Notes: generated from the letters alone by a model not told the origin. A DNA stretch of 64,000 nucleotides from Lachnospiraceae bacterium (GCA_015056735.1 SVFT01000001.1:62001-126000), one strand, 5' to 3'; positions 40,754 to 49,680 are shown, counted from the stretch's first letter. Program-made: numbers and translations.

Positions 40754-42172
40754 ATGAAAACAATGCATAATGTGATGAAACGGATCATGAAGACGGCGAT
40801 ATTTACAATTGCCGCCTGCGGATTGATCATGGCAACCAGGCTGGATGTAAGTGCTGAGACGCTGACGGTTAAATCTTCCAACGTCAATGTCCGTGACAAA
40901 GCAAGTGCATCCGGCTCTCTTGTTGGCACTGTGACAACAGGCGATAAATTCGACCTCGGAACGGAAGTGGTCGGTGACGACGGCAAGACATGGTATCAGA
41001 TCGTGCTAAACGGTCAGGTCGGATTTATCCGTTCTGATTTTGCAACAAAGGGCAGCGCTGCAGCGACAGATTCGAAGCCTGCGGAGTCAAAACCCGCAGA
41101 GGCAAAGCCAGCAGAGAATAAACCCGAACCGACCGAAACGGCCGCGACGGTCACAGGCAGTAATATCGCAAAAATAAAAGTTGTCGGTGACAGTGTCAAT
41201 GTTCGTAAGGGTCCCGCTTCAACAGATGCGGCGATCGGAAAAGCGAAAAAGGGTGACACCTTTGACGTATCAGGTGAAGCAGTCGGCGCAGACGGCAAGA
41301 CATGGTATCAGATTTCCCTTGGCGGAAAGACAGGTTTTATCAGAGAAGATCTTGTAAAAGAAGATGCGGAAGAAGCACCGGCGCAGGATGAGGAAGCCGA
41401 TGCACAGGAAGGTGAAGAAGGCGAAGAGCCGGAAGCGGAAGAAGCTCCCGCAGAAGAGCCTGCAGGTGACGGCGCAGTGATCTCCAATGTGATCTCCAGC
41501 AGAGTTCTCCCCGCAGGTGCTGACATGGAAGACATGACGATCGATGAAGCGACGCTTGCTTCCTGGGAATCCGGTAATTATTACGTACTGTATACAAAGG
41601 AAGAGGACGGCAGCGACGGCTGGTATCTGTATTCCTTATCCGATAATCAGTTTGAGAAGATCAACAGCCTCCGCCCTTCGGGTGACGGCGAAGAGGAAGA
41701 GCAGTCTGATTCATCCTCCCTTCTCTCCGGCAAGAACAAGATCGTTGTGATCGTGCTTGCGGCTGTCCTGCTCATCCTGCTCATTGTATGTATTGTTCTG
41801 GCGGTTAAGCTTCATCGTTTCAAAGAGTACTATGAAGACGACGAAGACGATGAAGACGACGATGATGACGATGATGACGATGATGACGATGATGACGATG
41901 AGGATGATGAGGACGACGAGGACGATGAAGACGATGAGGACGATGAGGACGAGCGTCCGCGCCGCCGCGGCAAAAAGCCTGTGAAGAAGTCCAAAAGATC
42001 GTTCAGTCCCAAGAACTTCCTCTCCCGTTATGATGACGAAGAAGATGAAGATGACGATGAGGACGACGAAGACGAAGACGAAGATGTAAGCGATGATGAA
42101 TTCATTGACGATGATGACTTCGAATTCGAATTCCTTGATATGGAAGACAAACCGAAAAAGAAGAGAAGATAA
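40754..42172 (+). CDS. Two-SH3-domain membrane protein with long acidic tail
   Basis: A 472-residue protein: a signal-like N-terminus (about 1-35), SH3 domain 1 (about 38-95, with SSNVNVRDKASASGSLVG), a Pro/Ala/Lys linker of PAE-K repeats, SH3 domain 2 (about 135-195), an acidic linker, a membrane helix (about 333-355), then about 50 residues nearly all Asp or Glu, a basic patch (RPRRRGKKPVKKSKR) and a second acidic run. It has the same plan as the protein at 10980-11930. Its stop overlaps the clpC start (TAATG), which ties their translation. A wall-to-cytosol sensor role is a guess. Confidence 0.8.
   Translation: MKTMHNVMKRIMKTAIFTIAACGLIMATRLDVSAETLTVKSSNVNVRDKASASGSLVGTVTTGDKFDLGTEVVGDDGKTWYQIVLNGQVGFIRSDFATKGSAAATDSKPAESKPAEAKPAENKPEPTETAATVTGSNIAKIKVVGDSVNVRKGPASTDAAIGKAKKGDTFDVSGEAVGADGKTWYQISLGGKTGFIREDLVKEDAEEAPAQDEEADAQEGEEGEEPEAEEAPAEEPAGDGAVISNVISSRVLPAGADMEDMTIDEATLASWESGNYYVLYTKEEDGSDGWYLYSLSDNQFEKINSLRPSGDGEEEEQSDSSSLLSGKNKIVVIVLAAVLLILLIVCIVLAVKLHRFKEYYEDDEDDEDDDDDDDDDDDDDDDEDDEDDEDDEDDEDDEDERPRRRGKKPVKKSKRSFSPKNFLSRYDDEEDEDDDEDDEDEDEDVSDDEFIDDDDFEFEFLDMEDKPKKKRR
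41832..41950 (+). repeat. GAT/GAC/GAA-rich microsatellite-like tract
   Basis: A stretch of about 120 bases is built from units such as GATGACGATGAT and encodes the Asp/Glu run. Being made of triplets, slippage would alter its length without breaking the frame. Confidence 0.85.
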
Positions 42173-44634
42173 TGGCAAAATATACAAAGAAAGCCGAGAA
42201 AGCCCTGCAGCTTGCGAAGGGCGCAGCAAAAGAACTGAAACAGAACTATATCGGGACGGAACACATCCTTCTGGGGCTTTTGCGTGAGGAGACCGGTGTG
42301 GCGGCCCATATGCTGCATGATCACAAGGTCGACGAGCAGCGTGTTGAGTCTCTGATCCGTGAACTGATCGCGCCCGGTAATTTTCTTCCTGTAAAAGAGC
42401 GCGACGGCTATACGCCACGTGCAGAGAAGGTTCTCGGTGAGGCCAAGTCATTGGCATCCCGTTTTCGCGATGAAGAGATCGGTACGGAGCATATCCTGCT
42501 GGCGCTGATCAAAGAAGGCGAGAATGCGGGTGCAAGACTTCTGAATACGATCGGTGTGCAGTCTGCGAAGCTCTATGCGGATGTGCTTGCGGCGATCGGC
42601 CAGGACCCGAATCTCTATAAAGAAGATCTGGGTCGTAAAAAGAAGAAAAAAGACAAGGGATCTCCGACGGAGACTCTTGACCAATACAGTAAAGACCTGA
42701 CCAAGCTCGCAGCGGAAGGAAAGCTTGATCCGGTCATCGGAAGAGAGGATGAGATCCTTCGTGTGATCCAGATCCTGTCACGCCGCATGAAGAACAACCC
42801 GTGCCTCGTCGGAGAGCCGGGCGTCGGTAAGACAGCCGTTGTAGAAGGACTCGCGATGCGGATCGCATCAGGTGATGTGCCGGATACAGTTAAGGACAAG
42901 CGTGTCCTGATCCTGGATCTGTCCGGTATGGTGGCAGGTAGTAAATACCGCGGCGAATTTGAAGAGCGTATCAAGCGCGTTGTGAAGGAAGTGATCGCGG
43001 ACGGTCATGTGATCCTGTTCCTTGATGAGCTTCATACGATCATCGGCGCAGGCGGTGCGGAAGGTGCGATCGATGCATCCAATATTCTTAAGCCTTCACT
43101 TGCGCGTGGCGAGATTCAGTTGATCGGTGCCACAACGATCACCGAGTATCGTAAGTATATCGAAAAAGATGCAGCGCTGGAAAGACGATTCCAGCAGGTT
43201 ACCGTGGAAGAGCCGGGTGAAGAGGAAGCGATCCGCATCCTGACCGGTATCCGCGGCAAATATGAAGAACATCACAAGGTGAAGATCACGGATGAGGCAG
43301 TCAATGCTGCCGTACGTCTTTCTGCTCGCTATATCAACGATCGGAATCTGCCTGACAAGGCGATCGACCTGATTGATGAGGCGGCAGCAGCGCTTCGCCT
43401 GAAAGGCATGCATAAACCTGAAAAGATCCTGGAGATGCAGGAGCAGATCAAGAAAATGGATCTGCAGATCGAGCGTTCCATCAAGATCGAGGCGTATGCA
43501 CAGGCCGGCGAGCTTCGCCGCGAGCAGGACAAGCTGATCAGAAAGCTTGAAAGAGCGCAGGCGGATCATGAGAAGAAGCTTGCCGAAAATATGCTTGCAG
43601 TCGGCGAGAATGAGATCGCGGAAGTCGTATCCGTATGGACGCGTATCCCGCTCAAGAAACTGACGGAAAAAGAGAGCGAGCGCCTTTTGAAACTGGAAGA
43701 CGTATTGCATAAACGGGTGATCGGACAGGAAGAGGCTGTTAAAGCGCTCGCACGCGCCATCAGAAGAGGGCGCGTGGGTCTGCAGGATCCCCATCGACCG
43801 ATCGGGTCATTTTTGTTCCTGGGACCGACCGGTGTCGGTAAGACGGAGCTTTCCAAGGCACTTGCGGAAGCAATGTTCGGCTCCGAAGATGCCCTGATCC
43901 GTATCGATATGTCGGAATACATGGAGCAGCACTCGGTTGCCAAAATGATCGGTTCGCCTCCGGGCTATGTCGGTTTTGACGAAGGCGGTCAACTCTGCGA
44001 GAAGATCCGCAGAAATCCGTATTCCGTTGTTCTCTTTGATGAAGTGGAGAAGGCGCATCCGGACGTATTCAACGTTCTGCTGCAGGTTCTGGATGACGGT
44101 CATATCACTGACTCGAAGGGTCGAAAAGTCAGCTTCAAGAATACGGTCTTGATCATGACATCCAATGCGGGTGCACAGCGTATCATAGCACCAAAGAGTC
44201 TTGGATTTGCCGCAGACCGCAGCGCGGCCCGCGATTATGAAGTCATGAAAAGCGGCGTGCTCGAAGAGGTCAAGAAGCTCTTCAAGCCGGAGTTCTTAAA
44301 CCGTATCGACGAGATGATGGTGTTCCATCCTCTTGATCGCAAGAACATGGAAGATATCGTTACACTGCTTGCTAAGAATCTTTCCAGACGCTGCAGCGAT
44401 CAGATGAACATCACGCTCACAATGACACCCGGTCTGAAGGCGTACATCATCGACAAGTACGCGGATTACAAGATGGGTGCCCGACCGATGAAGAGAGCGA
44501 TTCAGAACGTGGTCGAAGATGCCCTTTCGGAAGAGCTTTTGTCCAAAAAGATCGTCGCCGGAGACCATGTTACGGCAGGCGTGCGCAAGGGGCAGGTCGT
44601 ATTTTCTACAAAAAAACAAAAGAACAGCTTATAA
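42172..44634 (+). CDS. clpC: Clp protease ATPase subunit ClpC
   Basis: An 820-residue AAA+ unfoldase. It has two N-domain repeats (about 1-140, with [13 protein letters not shown] and [12 protein letters not shown]), AAA module 1 with Walker A GEPGVGKT near 218, a middle coiled coil with the UVR-like [12 protein letters not shown], and AAA module 2 with [12 protein letters not shown] near 550, then [11 protein letters not shown]. It feeds substrates to ClpP. The usual ctsR-mcsA-mcsB genes are absent here; instead an SH3/acidic membrane protein overlaps its start by one base. An abundant small protein gene and radA follow. No CtsR operator was found. Confidence 0.96.
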   Translation: MAKYTKKAEKALQLAKGAAKELKQNYIGTEHILLGLLREETGVAAHMLHDHKVDEQRVESLIRELIAPGNFLPVKERDGYTPRAEKVLGEAKSLASRFRDEEIGTEHILLALIKEGENAGARLLNTIGVQSAKLYADVLAAIGQDPNLYKEDLGRKKKKKDKGSPTETLDQYSKDLTKLAAEGKLDPVIGREDEILRVIQILSRRMKNNPCLVGEPGVGKTAVVEGLAMRIASGDVPDTVKDKRVLILDLSGMVAGSKYRGEFEERIKRVVKEVIADGHVILFLDELHTIIGAGGAEGAIDASNILKPSLARGEIQLIGATTITEYRKYIEKDAALERRFQQVTVEEPGEEEAIRILTGIRGKYEEHHKVKITDEAVNAAVRLSARYINDRNLPDKAIDLIDEAAAALRLKGMHKPEKILEMQEQIKKMDLQIERSIKIEAYAQAGELRREQDKLIRKLERAQADHEKKLAENMLAVGENEIAEVVSVWTRIPLKKLTEKESERLLKLEDVLHKRVIGQEEAVKALARAIRRGRVGLQDPHRPIGSFLFLGPTGVGKTELSKALAEAMFGSEDALIRIDMSEYMEQHSVAKMIGSPPGYVGFDEGGQLCEKIRRNPYSVVLFDEVEKAHPDVFNVLLQVLDDGHITDSKGRKVSFKNTVLIMTSNAGAQRIIAPKSLGFAADRSAARDYEVMKSGVLEEVKKLFKPEFLNRIDEMMVFHPLDRKNMEDIVTLLAKNLSRRCSDQMNITLTMTPGLKAYIIDKYADYKMGARPMKRAIQNVVEDALSEELLSKKIVAGDHVTAGVRKGQVVFSTKKQKNSL

Positions 44635-44666
44635 ATCTACCATCTGTCGATAGGAGGACACATACC

Positions 44667-45077
44667 ATGGCAGTAGTGAAAGAACTGATCAGATCGGAAA
44701 AAGACGGCAGCATCAGTTTTGGTAACCACGAACTGGCTGAAAAGGCCAAAAAAGAAGACTTTGAACACGGCGGCGACCTGTACAAAGTAAAAACGTTCAG
44801 CACCATGACCAAGCTCGAGAAGAACGGCGCATTTTCTTATGAATCCGTTCCGGGCACCAGCGTGATCGGCTTTCATGAGACCGAGGACGGTGTGACATTC
44901 GTCGTAGAGGGCGCGGGTGATGCCCAGATCACGGTCGGTCTGCAGGACGATACCGAATATGAAGTGACGATCGGTGACAAGAACATCGGAAAGATGAAAA
45001 CAAATCTCGGCGGAAAACTCAATCTCAGCGTAGAACTGGCTGATGCCGGCGAAGTGAAGGTAGAGATCCGCAAATAG
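44667..45077 (+). CDS. Small beta-rich protein of unknown function
   Basis: A 136-residue protein beginning MAVVKELIRSEKDGSISFGN. Repeated beta hairpins follow (GVTFVVEGAGDAQITVGL, YEVTIGDKNIGKMKTNLGGK). No signal peptide or membrane segment. Homologues in Lachnospiraceae are sometimes labelled endosialidase, without a visible active site here; I would not adopt that name. AGGAGG precedes the ATG. It lies between clpC and radA with short gaps, so the three probably share an mRNA. Confidence 0.72.
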   Translation: MAVVKELIRSEKDGSISFGNHELAEKAKKEDFEHGGDLYKVKTFSTMTKLEKNGAFSYESVPGTSVIGFHETEDGVTFVVEGAGDAQITVGLQDDTEYEVTIGDKNIGKMKTNLGGKLNLSVELADAGEVKVEIRK

Positions 45078-45085
45078 GTCTACAC

Positions 45086-46486
45086 ATGGCAAAAAGTAAA
45101 ACAAATTCCGTATTCTTCTGTCAGAAGTGCGGATACGAATCTGCTAAGTGGATGGGGCAGTGCCCCGCATGCCGCGAATGGAACAGCTTCGTTGAGGAGC
45201 CCGTTGTGCGCGCGGTAAGCGGATCATCCAAAAAGATTACAGGGAAGGCTTCCGGATCGGCGGAGCCTTCTTCTTTATCTGCTATCGAACTGAATGATGA
45301 AGAGCGATCCGCAACCGGTATCGGAGAGCTGGATCGCGTTCTGGGCGGCGGCATTGTGCCCGGGTCTCTTGTCCTGGTGGGCGGTGATCCCGGTATCGGA
45401 AAGTCGACGCTTCTTTTGCAGGTGTGCCGGAATCTGGCCGATCAAGGACGCAAGGTTCTCTATGTTTCGGGCGAAGAGTCCCTGAAGCAGATCAAGCTTC
45501 GTGCGCTTCGGATCGGCGAGTTCACGGATCAGCTGTTGCTGTACTGTGAGACGGATCTCGCCCTGATCGAGACGACGATCACAAAGCATAAGCCTGAGTT
45601 TGTTGTCATAGACTCGATCCAGACGATGTATCATGACGATGTATCGTCCGCACCGGGGAGCGTGTCGCAGGTGCGCGAGGCGACGGGCATCCTGATGCGT
45701 CTTGCCAAGACGCTTGCGATCCCAATCTTTATCGTCGGTCATGTTACGAAAGAAGGGACGGTCGCAGGCCCGCGCGTATTGGAGCATATGGTGGATACGG
45801 TCCTTTATTTTGAAGGGGACCGCCACGCATCATATCGCATCCTGCGCGGCGTAAAGAACCGCTTCGGCTCCACAAATGAGATCGGTGTCTTTGAAATGCG
45901 GCAGAACGGTCTTGCGGAAGTTCCCAATGCGTCGGAGTTTATGCTGAGCGGACGCCCGGAGAATGCGAGCGGTTCGGTCGTAGTCTGCTCCATGGAGGGT
46001 ACAAGGCCGATTCTTCTGGAGATCCAGGCACTTGTCTGCAGGAGCAATTTCGGACTGCCGAGGCGTCAGGCGATGGGCACGGACTACAACCGCGTGAACC
46101 TTCTGATGGCTGTTTTGGAGAAGCGGATCGGCAAGTCGCTTTCGGAGCTCTCTTCCTGCGATGCGTATGTGAATATCGCCGGCGGTATCCGTATGCTGGA
46201 GCCGGCACTTGATCTTGGCATTGCGATGGCGATTGTATCAAGCTTTAAGAATAAACCGATCGATGAGAAAACGATCCTGTTCGGAGAGATCGGCTTATCG
46301 GGTGAAGTACGAAGCGTATCCATGGGTGAGCAGCGCCTTGCGGAATCGGCAAAACTGGGCTTCACGACCTGTATCATGCCGAAAGCTACGGCGGATGCAC
46401 TCAAAGAGAGCCATGCGATCGTGAAGGGGATCACGGTCAAAGGTGTATCGTCTGTCGATGAGGCGATCAGGGTTCTTTTTTCATGA
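45086..46486 (+). CDS. radA: DNA repair protein RadA
   Basis: A 466-residue RecA-like ATPase. An N-terminal zinc finger (CQKCGYES and CPACREW), Walker A GGDPGIGKSTLL, the RadA-specific KNRFGSTNEIG motif and a C-terminal Lon-protease-like domain (residues about 290-460, with GGIRMLEPALDLGIAMA) are all present. RadA extends strand exchange and helps process recombination intermediates. A ribosome site is weak: the short gap to the previous gene suggests coupled translation. Position after clpC is common in Clostridia. Confidence 0.96.
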   Translation: MAKSKTNSVFFCQKCGYESAKWMGQCPACREWNSFVEEPVVRAVSGSSKKITGKASGSAEPSSLSAIELNDEERSATGIGELDRVLGGGIVPGSLVLVGGDPGIGKSTLLLQVCRNLADQGRKVLYVSGEESLKQIKLRALRIGEFTDQLLLYCETDLALIETTITKHKPEFVVIDSIQTMYHDDVSSAPGSVSQVREATGILMRLAKTLAIPIFIVGHVTKEGTVAGPRVLEHMVDTVLYFEGDRHASYRILRGVKNRFGSTNEIGVFEMRQNGLAEVPNASEFMLSGRPENASGSVVVCSMEGTRPILLEIQALVCRSNFGLPRRQAMGTDYNRVNLLMAVLEKRIGKSLSELSSCDAYVNIAGGIRMLEPALDLGIAMAIVSSFKNKPIDEKTILFGEIGLSGEVRSVSMGEQRLAESAKLGFTTCIMPKATADALKESHAIVKGITVKGVSSVDEAIRVLFS

Positions 46487-46496
46487 GGTGATACGA

Positions 46497-46547
46497 GTGG
46501 CAGAATCACGCATTTGTTGCGCAAATCGTGAATTCGTGAGGGCATGA
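46497..46547 (+). CDS. Sixteen-residue small ORF (MAESRICCANREFVRA)
   Basis: GTG 46497 lies at normal distance from AGGTGAT just after the radA stop. The peptide contains a Cys-Cys pair. Most of the ORF is also a hairpin: AATCACG...CGTGAATT with ATTTG/CAAAT inside (46503-46535). It could be a leader peptide or chance. The next gene downstream is tRNA-Trp with its own promoter. Confidence 0.3.
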   Translation: MAESRICCANREFVRA

Positions 46548-46557
46548 CAAAATGTGC

Positions 46558-46586
46558 TTGCTATGAATATGACGGTATGCTATAAT
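46558..46586 (+). promoter_or_regulatory. tRNA-Trp promoter
   Basis: TTGCTA at 46558-46563 and TATAAT at 46581-46586 with a 17-base spacer; TG one base before the -10 adds an extended -10. Confidence 0.85.
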
Positions 46587-46618
46587 GATTTTCGGCGGTT
46601 TTCCGATCGCCGATACAT

Positions 46619-46689
46619 AGGGGAATAGTACAGTGGTAGTGCGGCGGTCTCCAAAACCGTTAACGGGAGTTCGATCCTCTCTTCCCCTG
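46619..46689 (+). tRNA. tRNA-Trp (anticodon CCA)
   Basis: Acceptor stem AGGGGAA/TTCCCCT, anticodon loop CTCCAAA giving anticodon CCA, T loop TTCGATC and the discriminator G usual for tryptophan tRNA. CCA end not encoded. This is the tRNA that the Trp T-box at 52024 should sense. Confidence 0.95.
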
Positions 46690-46696
46690 CTAAGGA

Positions 46697-46729
46697 AAGC
46701 TCAAAAACATTTATGTTTTTGAGCTTTTA
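46697..46729 (+). terminator. tRNA-Trp terminator
   Basis: AAAGCTCAAAAACA and TGTTTTTGAGCTTTT form a 14-pair stem with a four-base loop and end in a T run. Confidence 0.9.
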
Positions 46730-46743
46730 TTCGTAACTTGGAT

Positions 46744-46902
46744 GAATTCGGACGCATGATATGTACTGTCCGAGACTCTTCGAGACGCCGGCACTTAAAG
46801 AAAAGGAATAGGCTTTATGCCTGTTCCTTTGATTTTAGTACCGCTGCGTCGAGGCGATAGCGAGAGCGATGTCTCGGAAGTACATGTCATGCGTCCGAAT
46901 TC
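46744..46902. repeat. Long hairpin element with EcoRI-like ends
   Basis: GAATTCGGACGCATGATATG at the left and its near-perfect complement at the right start the element; pairing continues through GTACT and CCGAGAC. Inside lie AAGGAATAGGC/GCCTGTTCCTTT and the motif GCGAGAGCGATG on the right side. At 159 bases, it resembles the elements at 22656 and 49856 in plan but not in arm sequence. No coding potential. Confidence 0.75.
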
Positions 46903-47030
46903 TATATATTAATAGAAATGTTTGTCTGAAAAAATGTTTTCAGAATATACCATAATTCTCGCAATAAACTGATAATAATATGTGCGATTGATACAATTTG
47001 AAAATACTTGAAGAAAATTCTAAAAATGTG

Positions 47031-47058
47031 TTGACAAATAAGAACGGCATGTTATAAT
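47031..47058 (+). promoter_or_regulatory. Consensus SigA promoter for a probable ncRNA
   Basis: TTGACA at 47031-47036 and TATAAT at 47053-47058, both perfect hexamers, with a 16-base spacer. It is the strongest promoter in the window, yet no ORF follows for about 370 bases. Confidence 0.88.
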
Positions 47059-47065
47059 AAGACCA

Positions 47066-47356
47066 TACAAGAAGTGTATTTATTATAGATGAAAGGAAGT
47101 TGAGGATCAAAACAAGAAGAAAGGTAATGACGAGACATCCTAAGTAAAGGAGGTACGGACCACCGGAAACAGTAGTTAACATCTCATGAAAACATTCGGA
47201 TCAGTACATGTTATGAGCGGCTATGGAGCAGTATATCAGCCGGAGGTACAGTAGGTACAGGAATCGTGGAACCATTCGAATAGAATTGGAGGTACAGACC
47301 ATTGGATATTGAGGTTTGAAAGGGGCGTGTATGGTAATTTAGTACACGCTCCTTTC
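47066..47356 (+). ncRNA. Probable structured non-coding RNA of about 290 nt
   Basis: The stretch begins about seven bases after a consensus promoter and ends in a strong hairpin (GAAAGGGGCGTGTA/TACACGCTCCTTTC at 47318-47356). Internal helices are visible: CTCATGAAAACAT with ATGTTATGAG (47183-47217) and CGGCT with AGCCG (47218-47242). GGAGGTAC occurs three times (47149, 47242, 47288), twice as part of GGAGGTACRGACCA. No start codon suits these. It is not tmRNA, RNase P, 6S, SRP RNA or a T-box by motif. A known class such as raiA RNA is possible but unverified. It could also be a leader of the next gene. Confidence 0.6.
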
Positions 47357-47426
47357 ATGTGCTTTTGCTCTGTGTTATAATGATTAGCAGAGATTTTGAG
47401 ACATCCGGAAAGGCAGGAACAGCAAC

Positions 47427-48326
47427 ATGGCAAGGAAGGGACAGGATAAGCCGAGATTATCTCCGAGAGAACTACGCAAGAAACGGAGGATCCGGAATCA
47501 GATCCTGTCGTTTGTACTTCTGAGCGGCTTACTGATCGTGCTGATCGTGGGTGTTTTTTTTGCGGGCAGGCATCTGTCCCGGAAGTATCTGGCAGAGGTA
47601 AAAGAAGATGCAAAGGCGTCGGAAGAGGCGGTCGGGCCTGCTGACGAGACAGAAGTATCCGAAGAGACCGATTCGGCGATCGAGACATATACAGCCTCCG
47701 ATCAGCTGGAGGAAATGGTTGAAGCCTGCATCGAAGGAATGAGCGAAGAGGACCGGATCGCGGGGCTTCTTATCACAACACCGGAAGGGCTGACGGGTGT
47801 AGCCAAGGTCACAAAGGCCGGCAACGGCACGAAGAAGGCACTGGCCGACATGGCTGTCGGCGGGATCGTCTACCATCCCGATAATGTCCTTACGCAGGAT
47901 CAGTTTTCTTCCATGCTGACAGAAACGATCAGCAACAGCAAATATCCGCTTTTCTTTGCTTTGGACGGGACGAGCGACAAGCTGACCGGCGATCTGTCCG
48001 AGGTCGGCATCAACGTGGAATTTGCGGAGCATTTTGAAGACGAGACATCAGTCGGATTTCGCATTGTGACGCTTCCGAGCCTCTTAAACGGCGCGATGGA
48101 GGATGGGCCTGTGACGGCGCAGCTTTCCGGTGAAGGCGATGCACTTGCAGATGCCTGCATTGATGCCTGGAAGAACGGCGCGGACATGATCTATCTGCCC
48201 GAGCACTTTGCCGATACGTATCCGACACTGATCGCGAGAGCGGAAGAGACGCCTGAGATCGCGGATCATCTGCTTGAGTCACTGAAGAAAGTCTATCGAA
48301 TCAAGTGCCGTTCGTCTGTAGAATAA
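47427..48326 (+). CDS. Membrane-anchored, degenerate GH3 (NagZ-like) protein
   Basis: A 299-residue protein with a basic N-terminus, one membrane helix (about 27-48), an acidic linker, and a domain (about 90-290) resembling the N-terminal barrel of glycoside hydrolase family 3 beta-N-acetylhexosaminidases: MSEEDRIAGLLITTPEGLTG, AVGGIVYHPDN and PLFFALDG. The middle part that should carry the KHFPGHG-type motif and catalytic residues is missing or shortened, so it is probably inactive. It may bind wall fragments. ATG 47427 follows an AGGCAGG-like site. It lies downstream of the probable ncRNA. Confidence 0.65.
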   Translation: MARKGQDKPRLSPRELRKKRRIRNQILSFVLLSGLLIVLIVGVFFAGRHLSRKYLAEVKEDAKASEEAVGPADETEVSEETDSAIETYTASDQLEEMVEACIEGMSEEDRIAGLLITTPEGLTGVAKVTKAGNGTKKALADMAVGGIVYHPDNVLTQDQFSSMLTETISNSKYPLFFALDGTSDKLTGDLSEVGINVEFAEHFEDETSVGFRIVTLPSLLNGAMEDGPVTAQLSGEGDALADACIDAWKNGADMIYLPEHFADTYPTLIARAEETPEIADHLLESLKKVYRIKCRSSVE

Positions 48327-48347
48327 GCGCGAGGGAGAACATTTCAT

Positions 48348-49616
48348 ATGAAAAAAGATGTTACAGATCAGCTGCTTGATTTTATCAACGGATCACCTTC
48401 CGTCTATCATACGATCGCAAACGCCGAGGCCATGCTGCAAGGTTTTGAAGAGCTTAAAGAAGGAGAGCTGTGGCAGGTCAGAAAAGGCGGATCATATTAC
48501 GTGAAGCGCGGAGATTCTTCGCTGATCGCATGGCACGTTCCAAAGAAAGACTATACGTCGATCCGTATTGCCGCAACCCATAGCGATATGCCCGGTTTTA
48601 AGCTGAAGGCAGAGCCTGAGATGGCTGTGGAGGACCGGTATGTGTGCTTAAACACCGAAAAGTATGGCGGCATGCTCATGTACACCTGGTTCGACAGACC
48701 GCTTTCGATCGCAGGACGTATTGTGACGATGGAAGAAGGAAAGCCGGTCACAAAACTTGTCAATATTGACCGTGACCTCCTGATGATCCCGTCTGTTGCG
48801 ATCCACATGAACCGCAAGATCAATGAAAATTTTGCGCCCGATGCGCATATCGATACGATCCCTCTTTTTTCCGGCGGGAAGAAGGACGGGACCTTGAAAA
48901 AACTTGTTGCGAAGGCGTCAGGTGTAAAGGAAGACGAGATCCTTGGCAGTGACCTTTTTGTCTACTGCAGGGAGAAGGGCAGACGCTGGGGCGCGCATGA
49001 TGAGTTTATTTCGGCGTGCGGACTCGACGACAGACAGTGCGTTTTTGCGACAGTGCAGGGTTTCCTGCAGGCCAAAAAGGCATCGGATATGCTGTCGATG
49101 TGTTGTATATTCCATAACGAAGAGGTGGGGAGCCTTACGGGACAGGGCGCGGATTCCACGTTCCTGACAGATACGCTCACGCGCATCAATGAGTCGCTCG
49201 GCGTGACGGATACGCAGTTCCTTGCGGCCGTTGCTAACGGCTTTATGATCTCAGCCGACAATGCGCATGCGGTCCATCCGAATCATCCGGAATATGCAGA
49301 CAAGACGAACCGCCCGTACGTAAACGGCGGGATCGTCTTAAAATACAATGCCGCTGAGAAGTACACAACAAACGGCGAGTCGGAAGCTATGTTCCGCGAT
49401 GTCTGCAGGCGCGCGGGCGTGCCCCTTCAGACTTTTGCCAACCGCTCCGATATGGCGGGCGGCTCTACGCTCGGCAATATCGCAAACCGTCACCTCTCGA
49501 TCCGCACGGTGGACATCGGACTGCCGCAGCTTGCGATGCATTCGGCGTACGAGACGGCCGGCGCACGGGATACGGAGGATCTCATCAAGGCTACGAAGGT
49601 TTTCTTCGAAGAATGA
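48348..49616 (+). CDS. M18-family aminopeptidase
   Basis: A 422-residue zinc aminopeptidase of the aspartyl aminopeptidase family. Metal and catalytic regions: AATHSDMPG (His-Ser-Asp), IFHNEEVGS (Glu-Glu), SADNAHAVHPN and the C-terminal LAMHSAYETAGARD with His. It removes acidic or other N-terminal residues from cytosolic peptides. The ATG follows GGGAG after a short gap from the GH3-like gene. Its TGA stop is also the first three bases of a short REP-like palindrome. Confidence 0.93.
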   Translation: MKKDVTDQLLDFINGSPSVYHTIANAEAMLQGFEELKEGELWQVRKGGSYYVKRGDSSLIAWHVPKKDYTSIRIAATHSDMPGFKLKAEPEMAVEDRYVCLNTEKYGGMLMYTWFDRPLSIAGRIVTMEEGKPVTKLVNIDRDLLMIPSVAIHMNRKINENFAPDAHIDTIPLFSGGKKDGTLKKLVAKASGVKEDEILGSDLFVYCREKGRRWGAHDEFISACGLDDRQCVFATVQGFLQAKKASDMLSMCCIFHNEEVGSLTGQGADSTFLTDTLTRINESLGVTDTQFLAAVANGFMISADNAHAVHPNHPEYADKTNRPYVNGGIVLKYNAAEKYTTNGESEAMFRDVCRRAGVPLQTFANRSDMAGGSTLGNIANRHLSIRTVDIGLPQLAMHSAYETAGARDTEDLIKATKVFFEE

Positions 49617-49642
49617 GCCAGGGGGACGGGGTGCTTGGCTCA
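49614..49642. repeat. Shortened REP-like palindrome, copy 3
   Basis: TGAGCCAGGGGGACGGGG is identical to the start of the repeats at 5167 and 6245, but the arm is interrupted and closes at once with TTGGCTCA. It looks like an internal deletion derivative. It overlaps the M18 stop codon. Confidence 0.85.
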
Positions 49643-49680
49643 TAATTGCAATACCAATCTCGGTTTTTTTTAAAAGCGTC

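Noticed and set aside
41830-42012. A minus-strand ORF made almost entirely of serine
   Set aside because: It is the mirror of the Asp/Glu-coding GAT/GAC/GAA tract in the SH3/acidic protein and has no ribosome site.
46609-46616. A second SigD -10 (GCCGATAC) before tRNA-Trp
   Set aside because: It lies at the start of the tRNA with no TAAA at 15 bases upstream; a good SigA promoter explains the tRNA.
47066-47356. tmRNA, RNase P RNA, 6S RNA or T-box
   Set aside because: No tRNA-like ends, no conserved RNase P core motifs, no 6S-like single open helix and no GGTGGNACC T-box motif could be seen.
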